From positions 2,085,939 to 2,149,938 of the forward strand of contig JABBOT010000027.1 of the NCBI GenBank assembly GCA_016165875.1: a DNA stretch of 64,000 nucleotides, given 5' to 3'. A program made the translations under genes and the position numbers. Source of the DNA: Acanthopleura granulata (Eukaryota; Mollusca; Polyplacophora; Chitonida; Chitonidae). Below, one piece after another: positions 22,358 to 31,845 of the stretch (positions within the stretch are counted from its first letter, which is position 1; every line of letters starts with the position of its first letter). The notes beneath the pieces are model-generated. The model worked only from the letters and a program-made list of their open reading frames with translations. It searched no databases and was not told the DNA's origin.

Positions 22358-23571
22358 ATGGCAGATTTTGGTTTTGACCCTCCAGATGATGTTGATATTG
22401 ATGAACGAGCTGATGAGAGGACGCAAGAGACCGCTTACCCATCAAGAGAGGAGCAGCCGAATGACAGCCTATCACTTGCCCGTGAGCTCGCACGACTCTT
22501 ATAATGCCATGGAGAAAAACGGGTTGACCCCCTCTGCGGGGAGACTTTATTCTGACTTTCATCTGATCGATGGTCGACTACGCCTTGTGCCTTATCCCAA
22601 CTTTGAGATTGTCAACAACCTTACACGCGCCCCACTCAAACTATCGACAATAGCGAGTCGTGGTGGTGGGATGCGTGTCATCCGGGATGTGCTTGGGTTT
22701 GTTGACTGGAAGCGGGTCAAGCTGCCGTCAAAAGCCGTGGCAGTTATTCAGAAAGCTAAGGATGACCAAGGTGGAGCCGCGGCTGCAGTAGAGAATGTGG
22801 AACGACAAGACCTACAGCAAATGGTACAGGGAATATCTGAAGCGGTCACAACAATCGAAAGCACGCTGACTGATTCTCAGATAGTGAGGGCTCTCAGCAC
22901 ACTTCGTGATACTCCACTGAACCTCCGTCAACTGCTGAGGCCTGATAAAGCACTGCAGACCATCAGAGGGGAGCTCACAAACAACCTTGCTAAACTGACT
23001 ACACTGGACGAGAACATTGCTTTGGAAAAAAACTTCATGGGGCTGATACCGATGAGTTCTCCAGGAGCCGCATTGCAGAACGATTGCGAAACCTTCAGGA
23101 TGAAAGAGAGGCTCGTCTCGAGGCTGCTTCTTCGAGGCGTGAAGCTCTGCGCTCGCAAATCAATCGGATCAGGGAAACGATCAGCCGTGTTTTTCATGAG
23201 GACACAACTCTTGCCGAACGCCTTCGGACTTTGTTCCACGAACAGGGGTCACCATAGAAAGGATTATAACTGCGTTGGGTTTTATCGCGCCGACCCTGGT
23301 GCTTGCCTGTGGCGCGGCACCAACCCCACCAACCCCGCCAACGGGTGGCGTTTATGAGTGGGTAAAAAAGCACCTTCGGGCCCTGGGCAGGCTTCTAGCT
23401 AAACTCGCCGGTAAAGCCGCAGCGGCTCTCTGAGGCATTATAGGGAGCATCGTTTCTTGGCTCCTCAGCGCATTAGGCAAGTCCGTGAACTGGATTGTCG
23501 AAAATACTTGGGCTCTGGTTGTCGACACAGGTGGAATCATTTACGCGACCGTTTGGCCACATCTAGCGTAA
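22358..23571 (+). pseudogene. Second virus-like protein relic: acidic N-terminus, coiled coil, hydrophobic C-terminus
   Basis: Start ATG at 22358; final stop TAA at 23569-23571; about 404 codons if unbroken. The first 48 codons are acidic (DPPDDVDIDERADERT) and run into TAA at 22502. The frame then shifts to that of ATG 22509, which stays open to about 23035 with the stretch GRLRLVPYPNFEIVNN. It shifts again to a charged, probably coiled-coil region (RNLQDEREARLEAASS), hits TAG near 23258, shifts a third time to a hydrophobic segment (IITALGFIAPTLVLA) and a Pro/Thr run, then TGA at 23431 and a second hydrophobic stretch (IIGSIVSWLLSALG). A membrane-inserting minor structural protein is plausible. 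The breaks show it is dead. Confidence 0.6.
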
Positions 23572-24198
23572 CCAGATTAGTGAAAGCTCGAGGGCGACGC
23601 TAAGTATTACTAACGTCAGTTTTTCTTCATCGTGCTCTCTTTGTGAATTCTTCCCTACTATAGTCGGCACTGCGGTTGGATCCGGCACGGGGACTGCAGC
23701 TGGCTGTGGCTTTATAATGATTGTCTCCCCAGTCGAAGGCGCAGGAACTATCGAGTTTCTGGTCTGCTGTTGCTATGACGATCTTGTTGTTATAGCCACT
23801 GATTTTACCGATTCACAGGTCCATATCACTTGGCGCCATGTACAGACCCACGCCAAACGCATAATCCACCTTGGAGCGGGCGTACCTCAGGATGTCCTGG
23901 TGCCGCCCTATGACCCAAGATCAACAGGTCTTCCTATGGCGTACTGGACATTGGCTATGAACTGCTTCTGCGCGTCAAGTGCTGTGCTTCCCGTACCTAA
24001 GATACTGCTGCGGGTCTGTGCCTGTGCTCCTAGGATTGCCCAAACATAAGTTCGAATGATGTCGTTCACGCCTTCCACGTCTGCCTGGGTAAACCCTTCA
24101 GATTTGTCGAGGATTAAGGTGGCGCTTGCTTGATTGGCCTCGCTGCCTTGCGAGATGAAATCGATGTGAAATTTGTCCGGTGTTTGCTGGAATGACAT
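23563..24198 (-). pseudogene. Third virus-like protein relic
   Basis: ATG at 24198 begins MSFQQTPDKFHIDF and stays open for 96 codons to about 23908 (FTQADVEGVNDIIRTYVWAI, then QFIANVQYAIGRP). The neighbouring frame then carries ILRYARSKVDYAFGVGLYM, a stop, and a Pro/Val-rich tail to about 23563. The end overlaps the end of the plus-strand gene tail to tail, so the exact end is uncertain. No family is recognised. Confidence 0.5.
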
Positions 24199-24231
24199 GC
24201 GGCTAGGATTGCAGTCGTAATGCGATTTCTC

Positions 24232-24735
24232 TTATCCTATCCTCGTGGCCACGCCTAACCCGTGGTTTCCACTTCTTTTTTGCCGCCAATCTGTGTCTGG
24301 GGGGATCTCAAACTCGGTGCAAATTCGCTCGTATGCTCTCCGGTCGTAGGGGTTGTTGGTCGGACATCCATGCATCGTCTTGTGGAAGTGGTACCTTAAT
24401 CTCTTCCACGTGTACTATCTTACTTGACAGTACACGTGGAAGTGGAATAGAGAGTTGCTAAGTTTTGTAGTGTTTGCTACAAGGTGATTTTCCCTTGACA
24501 CCCCACAACCGATCGTGGCGCACCATACGGCGAAATTGAGTTGGTTCTGCCACAAGGCCATCGGTTGCGTGTACTATTTCTCGACCAGTATGTCGCTGTT
24601 GATTTTCGGTAAGGTGTAGCGTTTCAGCACCTTTTGGAAAGTTACGTCGAAAGTACCCGCGATTCGGTCAGGCTGGGATCCATGACTACTATTTTACTCG
24701 ACTCCCTTTACTCGAAGAATATATTCCTCCGACAT
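24232..24735 (-). pseudogene. Fourth virus-like protein relic with three in-frame stops
   Basis: ATG at 24735-24733 to TAA at 24234-24232 is exactly 168 codons in one frame with no indel. Three internal stops interrupt it, at codon 14, near codon 54 and near codon 107. Readable parts are MSEEYILRVKGVE, GTFDVTFQKVLKRYTLP and PYDRRAYERICTEFEIPP. The conserved frame despite the stops shows it was once coding. No family is recognised. A 14-bp perfect inverted repeat lies inside it. Confidence 0.55.
24403..24442. repeat. Perfect 14-bp inverted repeat (hairpin)
   Basis: CTTCCACGTGTACT at 24403-24416 and AGTACACGTGGAAG at 24429-24442 with a 12-base loop. A third partial copy, GTGGAAGTGG, lies at 24382-24391 and again at 24437-24446. 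Confidence 0.95.
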
Positions 24736-24880
24736 GTTAATTGGTTACCTTCCTATTGAATGAAAACTCCTTATGAAACATATTTCAGAGTATGTTTGTC
24801 ACACTGAGCGATATTCAACAGCGACGTAGTGTCCTCCTCTCATCATGTCTGAACAATCAAGAAGGTCAGGACCAGGTCAC

Positions 24881-25108
24881 CTAATCGAAATGATCTTGTA
24901 CCCACTCTTGGCGAACATTGGCGCCGACGCACGTTTCGTGTTGAACGATAAGTCGATAGTCGTGCCGAGCTGCTATTACACCGTCTGTACCGTTAACAAA
25001 GAAGTGTTCAAACCTCATCTGGTAATTATGCTGCGCACAATACACGCCGGAAATACGTCCAAGCCTCTGCACATCCCTCACACAGGTTGTAAACATCCCG
25101 CGCATCAA
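24881..25108 (-). pseudogene. Fifth reading frame of the viral relic, fragment
   Basis: Open for 75 codons on the minus strand (FTTCVRDVQRLGRISGVYCA, then MRFEHFFVNGTDGVIAARHD) and ending at TGA 24883-24881. The start is not certain. A phrase in its DNA (CGTGTATTGTGYGCAG) recurs in the next fragment at about 25324-25340, so the two may be relics of duplicated or related genes. No family recognised. Confidence 0.35.
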
Positions 25109-25221
25109 CCACGAGCACCTCTCTTGATTTATTGTGGTCTTATGTTTTAGTTGCGTTTCTCTAATAGAGGTTCGGTCCTGCTTCTAATTAGTGGTCTTGT
25201 GATCTATGTTATATTTTCACC

Positions 25222-25735
25222 GTTCACAATTGCCAATTATCTATGTACGCTAACGGATCGGCTCTTTCTGGGCTGGAACATGGGCTAAGAAGCAGGGCTT
25301 GCCTTTCATCTAACAACTGGACTGTGTACTGCACACAATACACGTAGGTAATACCTGCTGGCCCTCAATCTTAGCCCGATATCGGCGGCTGCGTCTTGCA
25401 TTACCTGCACAGCCCGAAATCACTTGAGAATGAATTTTGGCTAGGTGGACTTCGCTGTACTCCCCAGACAACTTCTCCCGCAAATCTTTAGCTGACCCAT
25501 TTTCAACCAGGCACATTTATTATGACCCCCTATTGCTCTCCTGTATGCTGTGGAACATGGGCTGTGGTTCTGTAATAGAGGTTCAGTCCTGCTTGAGCTT
25601 TGCCAATTATCTTTGTACATGAACGCGCTCCGGCTTACATAGATAATTGGCAATTATTTATGTACTCGAACGGCCATCCACCTACATTCACAATTGTCAA
25701 TTAATTAGGTACGGAACGGGCGTCCCTAGTCTCCC
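25222..25735. repeat. Right terminal repeat region of the virus-like relic
   Basis: Contains TTCACAATTGCCAATTATCTATGTAC (about 25223-25248), GCCAATTATCTTTGTACATGAACG (about 25601-25624), ACATAGATAATTGGCAATTATTTATGTACTCGAACGG (about 25638-25674) and TTCACAATTGTCAATTAATTAGGTACGGAACGGGCGTCC (about 25686-25724). Copies occur in both orientations, so it is an iterated block and not a single clean terminal repeat. It matches 20722-20805 inverted. Confidence 0.75.
25310..25516 (-). pseudogene. Short reading frame between right-end repeats of the relic
   Basis: Open for about 68 codons on the minus strand (NGSAKDLREKLSGEYSEVHL, then RRSRRYRAKIEGQQVLPTC) with an end rich in Cys. Charged composition; no start codon is clearly favoured. 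It lies between two right-end repeat copies. Real coding history is plausible but unproven. Confidence 0.3.
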
Positions 25736-25739
25736 CTGC

Positions 25740-26565
25740 CGGTGTTATTCAGCTCCAAATCATTAGGGATAACATACAAATATGTGATAAAGGTTAAGCT
25801 TTTCTGTTTAGCTCCAAAAAGTTATGGATAAAATCACTATTGAAGCTTAATTTTACTAGAATTGCAAATATTTGAAATAAATAATGACTTAAATGAATTA
25901 TTTCAATTAATAATTTTCACGATTTTAAATTTCATATTTCTCTGTTTGTGGCAGTGCATGGTGAAGAGAAAAAAATACCTAGATCAAGAGGCGTATTCAA
26001 ATCATCACTATAGGGTAATGTAATGATGACTGGCCCAAGACAGGAATGTGAACTAAATTTTTTTAGAAGTTGATAACTTTTTTTCTGTAAAGTGGAGACA
26101 CTGTATACTAAAGGTCACGACTGTTTTCATCTGCTTGGATGTATTTAAGTAGTAAATGAGACTTTTCTGGGTGAAAGTTCCCGATTTGTGTTTTAGCCTT
26201 TTGCAAGTGTAAGTACTGTTTATTGGTGTAGCTAATCAGACATTTTCAGATTGATCTCCAACCATGAAACTGTCTGCTATCATACATGTATACGCGGAAA
26301 ATTCTTGAAGATGGCAATTCAACGACAAACATATAAATATATGTAATATAATTCTGCAGTGATCTAGCTGACCTTACCCTAAATGACCTAAAGTTTCGTC
26401 CTTGACAAAACTGAACGTTTATGCTGATTCTGAGAGTTCTGCTGATTTTAGAAAAGTTTTTTGCAGTTTCTTTGGTAGGTAAGATGACATCCTAATGGAA
26501 AACCCAAGTTTCACGAACCCAAGTTGCACCGTGAAAAATAAATATGCCCTATTTTGGGGAGCTTT
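25740..26565. other. AT-rich host sequence right of the relic
   Basis: No gene is seen. Position 26419-26470 (CTGATTCTGAGAGTTCTGCTGATTTTAGA) resembles 44169-44215, so it may be a fragment of the dispersed repeat that also appears at 43.5-44.2 kb. Confidence 0.4.
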
Positions 26566-26569
26566 TTTG

Positions 26570-27240
26570 GTCATTTAAGGTATGTAAGGGCCATCCCTAA
26601 TCATTTAGGGTATGTAAGGACCCTCCCTGGTCACCTGGGGTATGTAGGGGCCCTCTCATAGTCATTTACGTACCTGAGAGCCTTCCCTGGTCATTTAGGG
26701 TATGTAATGGCCATCCCCGATCATTTAGGGTATGTAAGGGCTATCCTCGGTCATTTTGAGTACTAAGGACCCTACTTGGTGATTTAGGGTACATTAGGGC
26801 CCTCACTGGTCATTTAGGGTACAAGAGGGCCACCCCAGGTCATTTAGGGCATGTAATGGCCCTCCCTGGTCATTTAGGGGATGTAAGGTCAATCCATGGT
26901 CATTGAGGGTATGTAGAGGCCCTCCCTGGTTATTAAGGTATGTAAGGACCACCTCTGGTGATTTAAGGTACATAAGGGCCATCCCTGGTCATTTAGGGTA
27001 TGTATGGGCTCTCCCCAGTCATTTCAGGTACTAAGGACTCTCCTTGGTGATTCAGGGTACGTTATGGCCCTCCCTGGTCAATTAGGGTACGTGAGAGCCC
27101 TCCCTGGTCATTTAGGGTATGTAATGGCCCTCCCTGGTCATTCAGGGTATGTAAGGGCAATCCATGGTCATTTAGGGTATGTAATGGCCCTTTATGGTTA
27201 TATATGGTATGTAAGGGCTCTCCCTGATCCCCTACAGCAT
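26570..27240. repeat. Minisatellite, 30 bp unit, about 22 copies with a nine-unit higher-order repeat
   Basis: Unit consensus TGGTCATTTAGGGTATGTAAGGGCCCTCCC. Variant units recur in the same order: the run beginning with the GTACTAAGGAC unit at about 26760 is matched by the run beginning with the same variant at about 27029, nine units later. The array leaves reading frames open because 30 is a multiple of three. Confidence 0.95.
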
Positions 27241-28398
27241 TTATCCATCGACTGCACTGCTGACCAAAGTTCAAGCGACCAGTTAGAAAATTTACAACAT
27301 GACAACTTCTGGACATGACTGCCCTACTTTGTAGCATATGACTTATCATGTCCTTGTTTTCGATGTTTCCCACATAAATGTTGTCAGTAGACACTACCAT
27401 GTAAATGAAAAACAAACACAACGCTGTCATAATGTATTCTTTATGTAACGTTTTAATTAACCGATTTCAGAGAATAATATACATAAACAGTCAATAAACA
27501 ACATGCTGCAGTGCTCAGCATACCAGACAGAACCTGAGCTCAAATCCTGAGCAGCAAACTGTCAATTCCTCCTTTTTGACCTCTTGCTTGCTACATCCTG
27601 GCCATGGTCAGGCTGACAGGCTCTCAGTGGTTGGTTACGTGACCTCTGTAGTCACTCACTCAGCTTTGGTCTGGTCAGCTGACCACTACTTGATAACTGT
27701 AACCAGTGGCTATGTAAGGACGTGAAAACATAAAAGTCAGATTTAGCGGAGGATACCTGAGATTGTCGGAAGTATATTTATATAAACCCACCTAACACAG
27801 GGTGGCCTGCTTAATACATGTGTTATAACAGTGGCTTCTTCAGGGCTTGCTTAATACATGTGTTATTACATTTCACTTCTCCAGAGCTTGCTCAGTACTT
27901 GTGATATTACATTGTCTTCTTCAGGTCTTGAAAGGCTGGCAAATCTCATGAAAACTTCATGTCTCATGACACCAATTAACAGGCAAGAAGATGTTTTTAC
28001 TAGTTTTGCTGTATAATTTGTTGAATACAGCCAAAATTGTCAAGGGAAACAACTCCTATGCTGATGCATTCCAAGTCATCTACTACACACTAGAAAGTGT
28101 GATGTATCACACAGAAAATCTGATGAATGACACAGGAAATGTGACACAGAAAGTGTGTTAAACATATTACACAGAAAAGGGGACTTATTAGAGTGTGACA
28201 CAATAATGTAACACATTACACTGAAATTGTGGCACATGAATGATTACGCAAATTGTATCAGAAAGTATAACATGTTACAGAGAATGTATGACATCTATCA
28301 TACAAATAAAGGTTGAAGGCACTTTGTAAAACAGCAGTCTCCATTGCTAGGGGCTCAAACATAACTGGTGTCCTAACTAAATTGTAAGATGACATATT
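27241..28398. other. Intergenic, weak short repeats
   Basis: 27800-27925 has three loose copies of GGCTTGCTTAATACATGTGTTAT. 28080-28300 has irregular CACACAGAAAATGTGA-type repeats. No gene is seen. Confidence 0.5.
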
Positions 28399-28646
28399 GC
28401 TGATGAGGTCACTACTGGTCAACTGTTTGGCTGATGGGGCCTGTATGGATCAATTGTCTGGATAACGGGGCCTGTAGGGTCAATTGTCTGACTGATGTGG
28501 CCTGTATGGGTCAATTGACTGGCTGATGAGGCCAGTTCTGGTCAACTGCCTGGCTAATGGGGCCAGTTCTGATCAACTGTTTAGCTGATGGGGCAAGTTC
28601 TGGTCAACTGTCTGCCTGATGGGGCCAGTACTGGTCCATGTAGATA
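28399..28646. repeat. Minisatellite, 31 bp unit, eight copies
   Basis: Unit GCTGATGGGGCCAGTTCTGGTCAACTGTCTG with a first subset having CCTGTATGG in place of CCAGTTCTGG. The two variants are in blocks (units 2-4 against 5-8). Confidence 0.92.
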
Positions 28647-28649
28647 TGT

Positions 28650-30278
28650 GAGGTAACATGATTGGCAGTGGAGATGTCCTCCCAGTTGGCAATTACAACA
28701 TATCCATGAACAGTACACACAGGGGCATCCAGGACAAATCTATGCTATCAGAAAACTGAGAGGCTGAATTGATTCAAACTAGGCCTGACAAGTGTACAGC
28801 AGGTATTCTAGCTCCTTAGGTCTGGTCCTCTAACATAACCTGTACAGGAGCTTTTTCTCAATCTAAATACTTCCTGTATGTGGCAAAAAGGTTTTCGACT
28901 GGACCAAATTACCCAGGAATAATTAAATTCCAACATTATGAGTTGTTCTACCAGTACTCCCTGTATTCAAAAGATGTTACATATACTAGAATCTAGTACT
29001 TCCAAAGACCTGTTTCGAAAAAAAACAGAATGAAGGTAACTAAGTCATGATACAGTCAGTCTATGTTTTGGCTGTTTAGTTTGTGCCATGCTCAGCCAAT
29101 ATGTACAATAAAGAAAGCTACAGGCTTATATACATGTAGCTATACATATACATTTTCCCTACACAGCCACATGTATATAATCCTGCATATTTCTTAGTAT
29201 TTCTTGCATATTTCCTGATGATGGCACAAACTGCAGCTGCAATATAAATTGACTTTGTGATGACTTCAGTATTCCAAGTTGCCTTCATTCTATTTTACAT
29301 ACAGTAGCATTTGCAATAATACGCTCCTTTATTTAAAGCAGGCAGAATCTAATGATAGCAAAAGTATAATTTTCATAAAAGTTAAAAAACTGACTGGCCA
29401 TATCTCATAACTTCCAGAAAGACTGGTCAGTCAGCCAATGATTATTAGATGATTATTAAATCATTTATATACATGTACAGTGCTTAATTTACCCAATTTA
29501 TTTATTTGTTATACATTTTGCAAATTGAAGAACTTGCAACCAAGACAATGGGAGATCACAGGTCCAGAGTGGTTTCCCTTTACTCTACCTTGCTGTTCCC
29601 ATTCCAGAGGGAGTGTTTACATGTATACAAGGTTTATATCTTATGCTGGACATCACATCTGTATAGTGAAAATATGTAGATGTCTTTGTCACGGCAAAAC
29701 ATCCCGCTAGTATGTACTAAGTTTATATATGAAGTATGACTAGGTCAAAAGTTTGTAATAATGTTTCTGGTGATGAGTCAGGCACAAAAAGCTTATCGTT
29801 TTCAACTCATTGTGTCAGTGTATACAACAAATGTTCTTGTCATGGTAACAGGTAAGAGATGTGTCTGGTCACGTCTGTCCACCAGGAGATTCTCCACCAA
29901 AAGCTGTACACCCAATAAGTGGGTTAAGGCACAAGATATTTGAGGTTGGGGCGCGTGAATCCTTCTGTTTGATAGAGACGCTCTGATTGGTCGGTACGAC
30001 GAGTATTGCTTGGAAGGTTTCATCCAATCACCTTCTGTGCCAACAGTGTCAGTCATTTCACAGGCCAGACTGATGCATGGGGTAGTAGTACTGCACTTTA
30101 GAACTTCTCTGGCCCTGTCAGACAAACAGACAAACAGAAGTACTGTATATGATGTTTTGTGCCACTTTCAAAGTTACATCTATCTGATTTTCACTGAATG
30201 TAGTTCAAAAGACACTATGATAGAAATGGTGTCCTCAGGCCTCAGTTATCAAGTGCACATACAGATAGTGCAAAAGTT
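28650..30278. other. Intergenic, no gene seen
   Basis: AT-rich, short unsupported frames only. Confidence 0.5.
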
Positions 30279-30400
30279 TTATTTATTTGTTTATATGATT
30301 GCTATTTTATGGCCAACATTGTGGTGGGAGGAAACCACGCAGATCCCAGGAAAAACCCACGACCATCCAAAGGTTGGCTGGCGGACATTCCCATGTCAGG
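30279..30400 (-). mobile_element. SINE family 1, truncated and internally deleted, inverted
   Basis: TTTATTTATTTGTTTATATGATTGCTATTTTATGGCCAACATTGTGGTGGGAGGAAACC, then AAAAACCCACGACCATCC and GGTTGGCTGGCGGACATTCCCA. About 25 bases between the tail and the GCCAACATT block are missing relative to other copies. Confidence 0.8.
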
Positions 30401-30449
30401 AGTGTTAAGACAATAAGTGAATAAAGAGACAGCAGGTGGAATTATAAGA

Positions 30450-31125
30450 GGGAATGTGAACAAGACCACTCAGTGGAACAATGCAAGAGAAAATGTCCAT
30501 TAATGAGGCAAGTCATGGGAAAATGTCTGTGGGTAGGACAATAAAAGAACAAAATGGATGCTTGAAGAAAATGTTTGCTAGTGGGCAATTCATGGTCTAC
30601 ATGTGTGCCAATGAATGGGAATAGGTCTGTGTAGGGCAGGGAAATGTCTGTATGGTACAATATATGTACATGAAAGCAATTTACTGTGGTTGAAATAATA
30701 CATCAGAAAATGTTTGAGGGTGGGATAATACATGTGTGTAGCAATACATGGAAAAAGCCTGTATGAGGTAAAACGTATGTGAGGCAATACATGGGAAAAG
30801 GTCTATGTTTGGGGCAATACATGAGGAAATGTCTGTATGGGACAATACATGCACATGAAAATAATTTACTGTACTGAAATAATACATGAGAAAATGCTTG
30901 AGGGTGGGACAATACCTGTGAAAACACCTGTGTGTAGCAATACATGGATAAAGTCTGTATGAGGCAAGACAAGGAAGAAGTCTATGTGTGGGGCAATACA
31001 TGTTAAAAGGTCTATGTGTTGGGATATACGTGGGAAAAGGTCTTTGTGTGGGGCAATACATGGGAATTGGTCTATGTGTGGGGCAATACATCAGAAAAGG
31101 TCTATATGTGGGGTAATACATGCAC
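30450..31125. repeat. Complex minisatellite, about 32-40 bp units
   Basis: Units of the form GGGGCAATACATGGGAAAAGGTCTATGTGT. A larger segment (ATGTACATGAAAGCAATTTACTGT to GTTTGAGGGTGGGA, about 30663-30720) recurs at about 30848-30908, so there is a higher-order period of about 182 bp. Confidence 0.9.
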
Positions 31126-31639
31126 GGCAACACACAACACTGGATGAGTCATTATCCTGCATCTGACAAAATCCTCTGCTTTTGATTGGACAGCAACGGT
31201 CACGTGGCAGACATGTATAAGACTGCAGCAGATGATATATATGCGTCTGGTGACTCAACAGTAGGGAGAATGCCATGACATAACATTTACAATATCACAC
31301 AGCAAAGATACAAAGCAATGTTGACATAGCATTCTCAATAACATTATGACATCATAATTCCTGGGTCACCGCTTGCTCCTTGAAGTGACATGAAATTATT
31401 ATGGAAGTTTCTTTTGTTTTTCAAGAAAGAAATTTCAGTGTAGTTTTTAGGGTCTTCTGTGGGATAAATTTGTTACATGGTTACTTAGTGAAAGAATACA
31501 AGAAACTCACCCAATGAGGCTTGCTTACTCCATATACAGCTGTAGTTTCGTATCCTTTCACTCAGTAACCAGGTAGGCTAGTGTGACAGCATGTCAATGG
31601 GCCCTACACTGACTTGATATATATGTATGTGTGACTGCA
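31126..31639. other. 3' flank of the F-spondin gene
   Basis: Downstream of the minus-strand stop at 31640. It should hold the 3' UTR. No clear minus-strand AATAAA was found here, so the transcript end is undecided. Confidence 0.4.
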
Positions 31640-31845
31640 CTATGATACATCAGTTCTGAATTGTACCTTTTGTCCTGGGCAATCCGGTAAACTGCAGTAG
31701 CGTCTCTCCAATGTTGCATCACAGGGTCTGCCTCCATGTTTTGGTCGTTTCTGCACCCGTCTGCGCCGCTCTTGTATAACATCACTGCCACACGTCTTAC
31801 TACACCTTGACCAGCCTGACCAGTTGGACATCCGGCAATTAATGG
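31640..31845 (-). CDS. SPON1: F-spondin exon 12: last TSP1 repeat and C-terminus
   Basis: Acceptor TTTGTCAG on the minus strand before 31845. It encodes INCRMSNWSGWSRCSKTCGS with the WxxW C-mannosylation motif and TSP1 cysteines, ending CSLPDC and then PGQKVQFRTDVS before TAG at 31640-31642. An in-frame AAG|GTACAA could also act as a donor, so the last nine or so residues are less certain than the domain itself. Confidence 0.88.

Larger units (their letters stand above)
20722..25735. mobile_element. Virus-like element relic (about 5 kb) with inverted terminal repeats
   Basis: A block clearly richer in GC than its flanks, bounded by inverted copies of an AATTGCCAATTATCTATGT / GAACGGGCGTCC repeat. 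It contains at least four decayed protein-coding genes on both strands with no introns. The gene make-up (capsid-like protein, coiled-coil protein with hydrophobic end, two smaller proteins) is that of a small DNA virus or Polinton-like element. My recollection, not a search, is that similar uncharacterised proteins occur in cnidarian and other marine invertebrate genomes. I could not see a DNA polymerase B, integrase or packaging ATPase, so this is either a deletion derivative or a class without them. Every gene is broken; it is a fossil. Confidence 0.65.

Noticed and set aside
24845..25150. Plus-strand 101-codon frame in the relic
   Set aside because: It overlaps a minus-strand frame with more protein-like composition and has no recognisable content; kept only as antisense.
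20722..25735. Calling the relic a complete Polinton/Maverick
   Set aside because: No protein-primed DNA polymerase, retroviral-type integrase, protease or packaging ATPase could be read, and the length is about a third of a typical Polinton.
26570..27240. CRISPR-like array
   Set aside because: The repeats are contiguous with no unique spacers, and the window is clearly eukaryotic.
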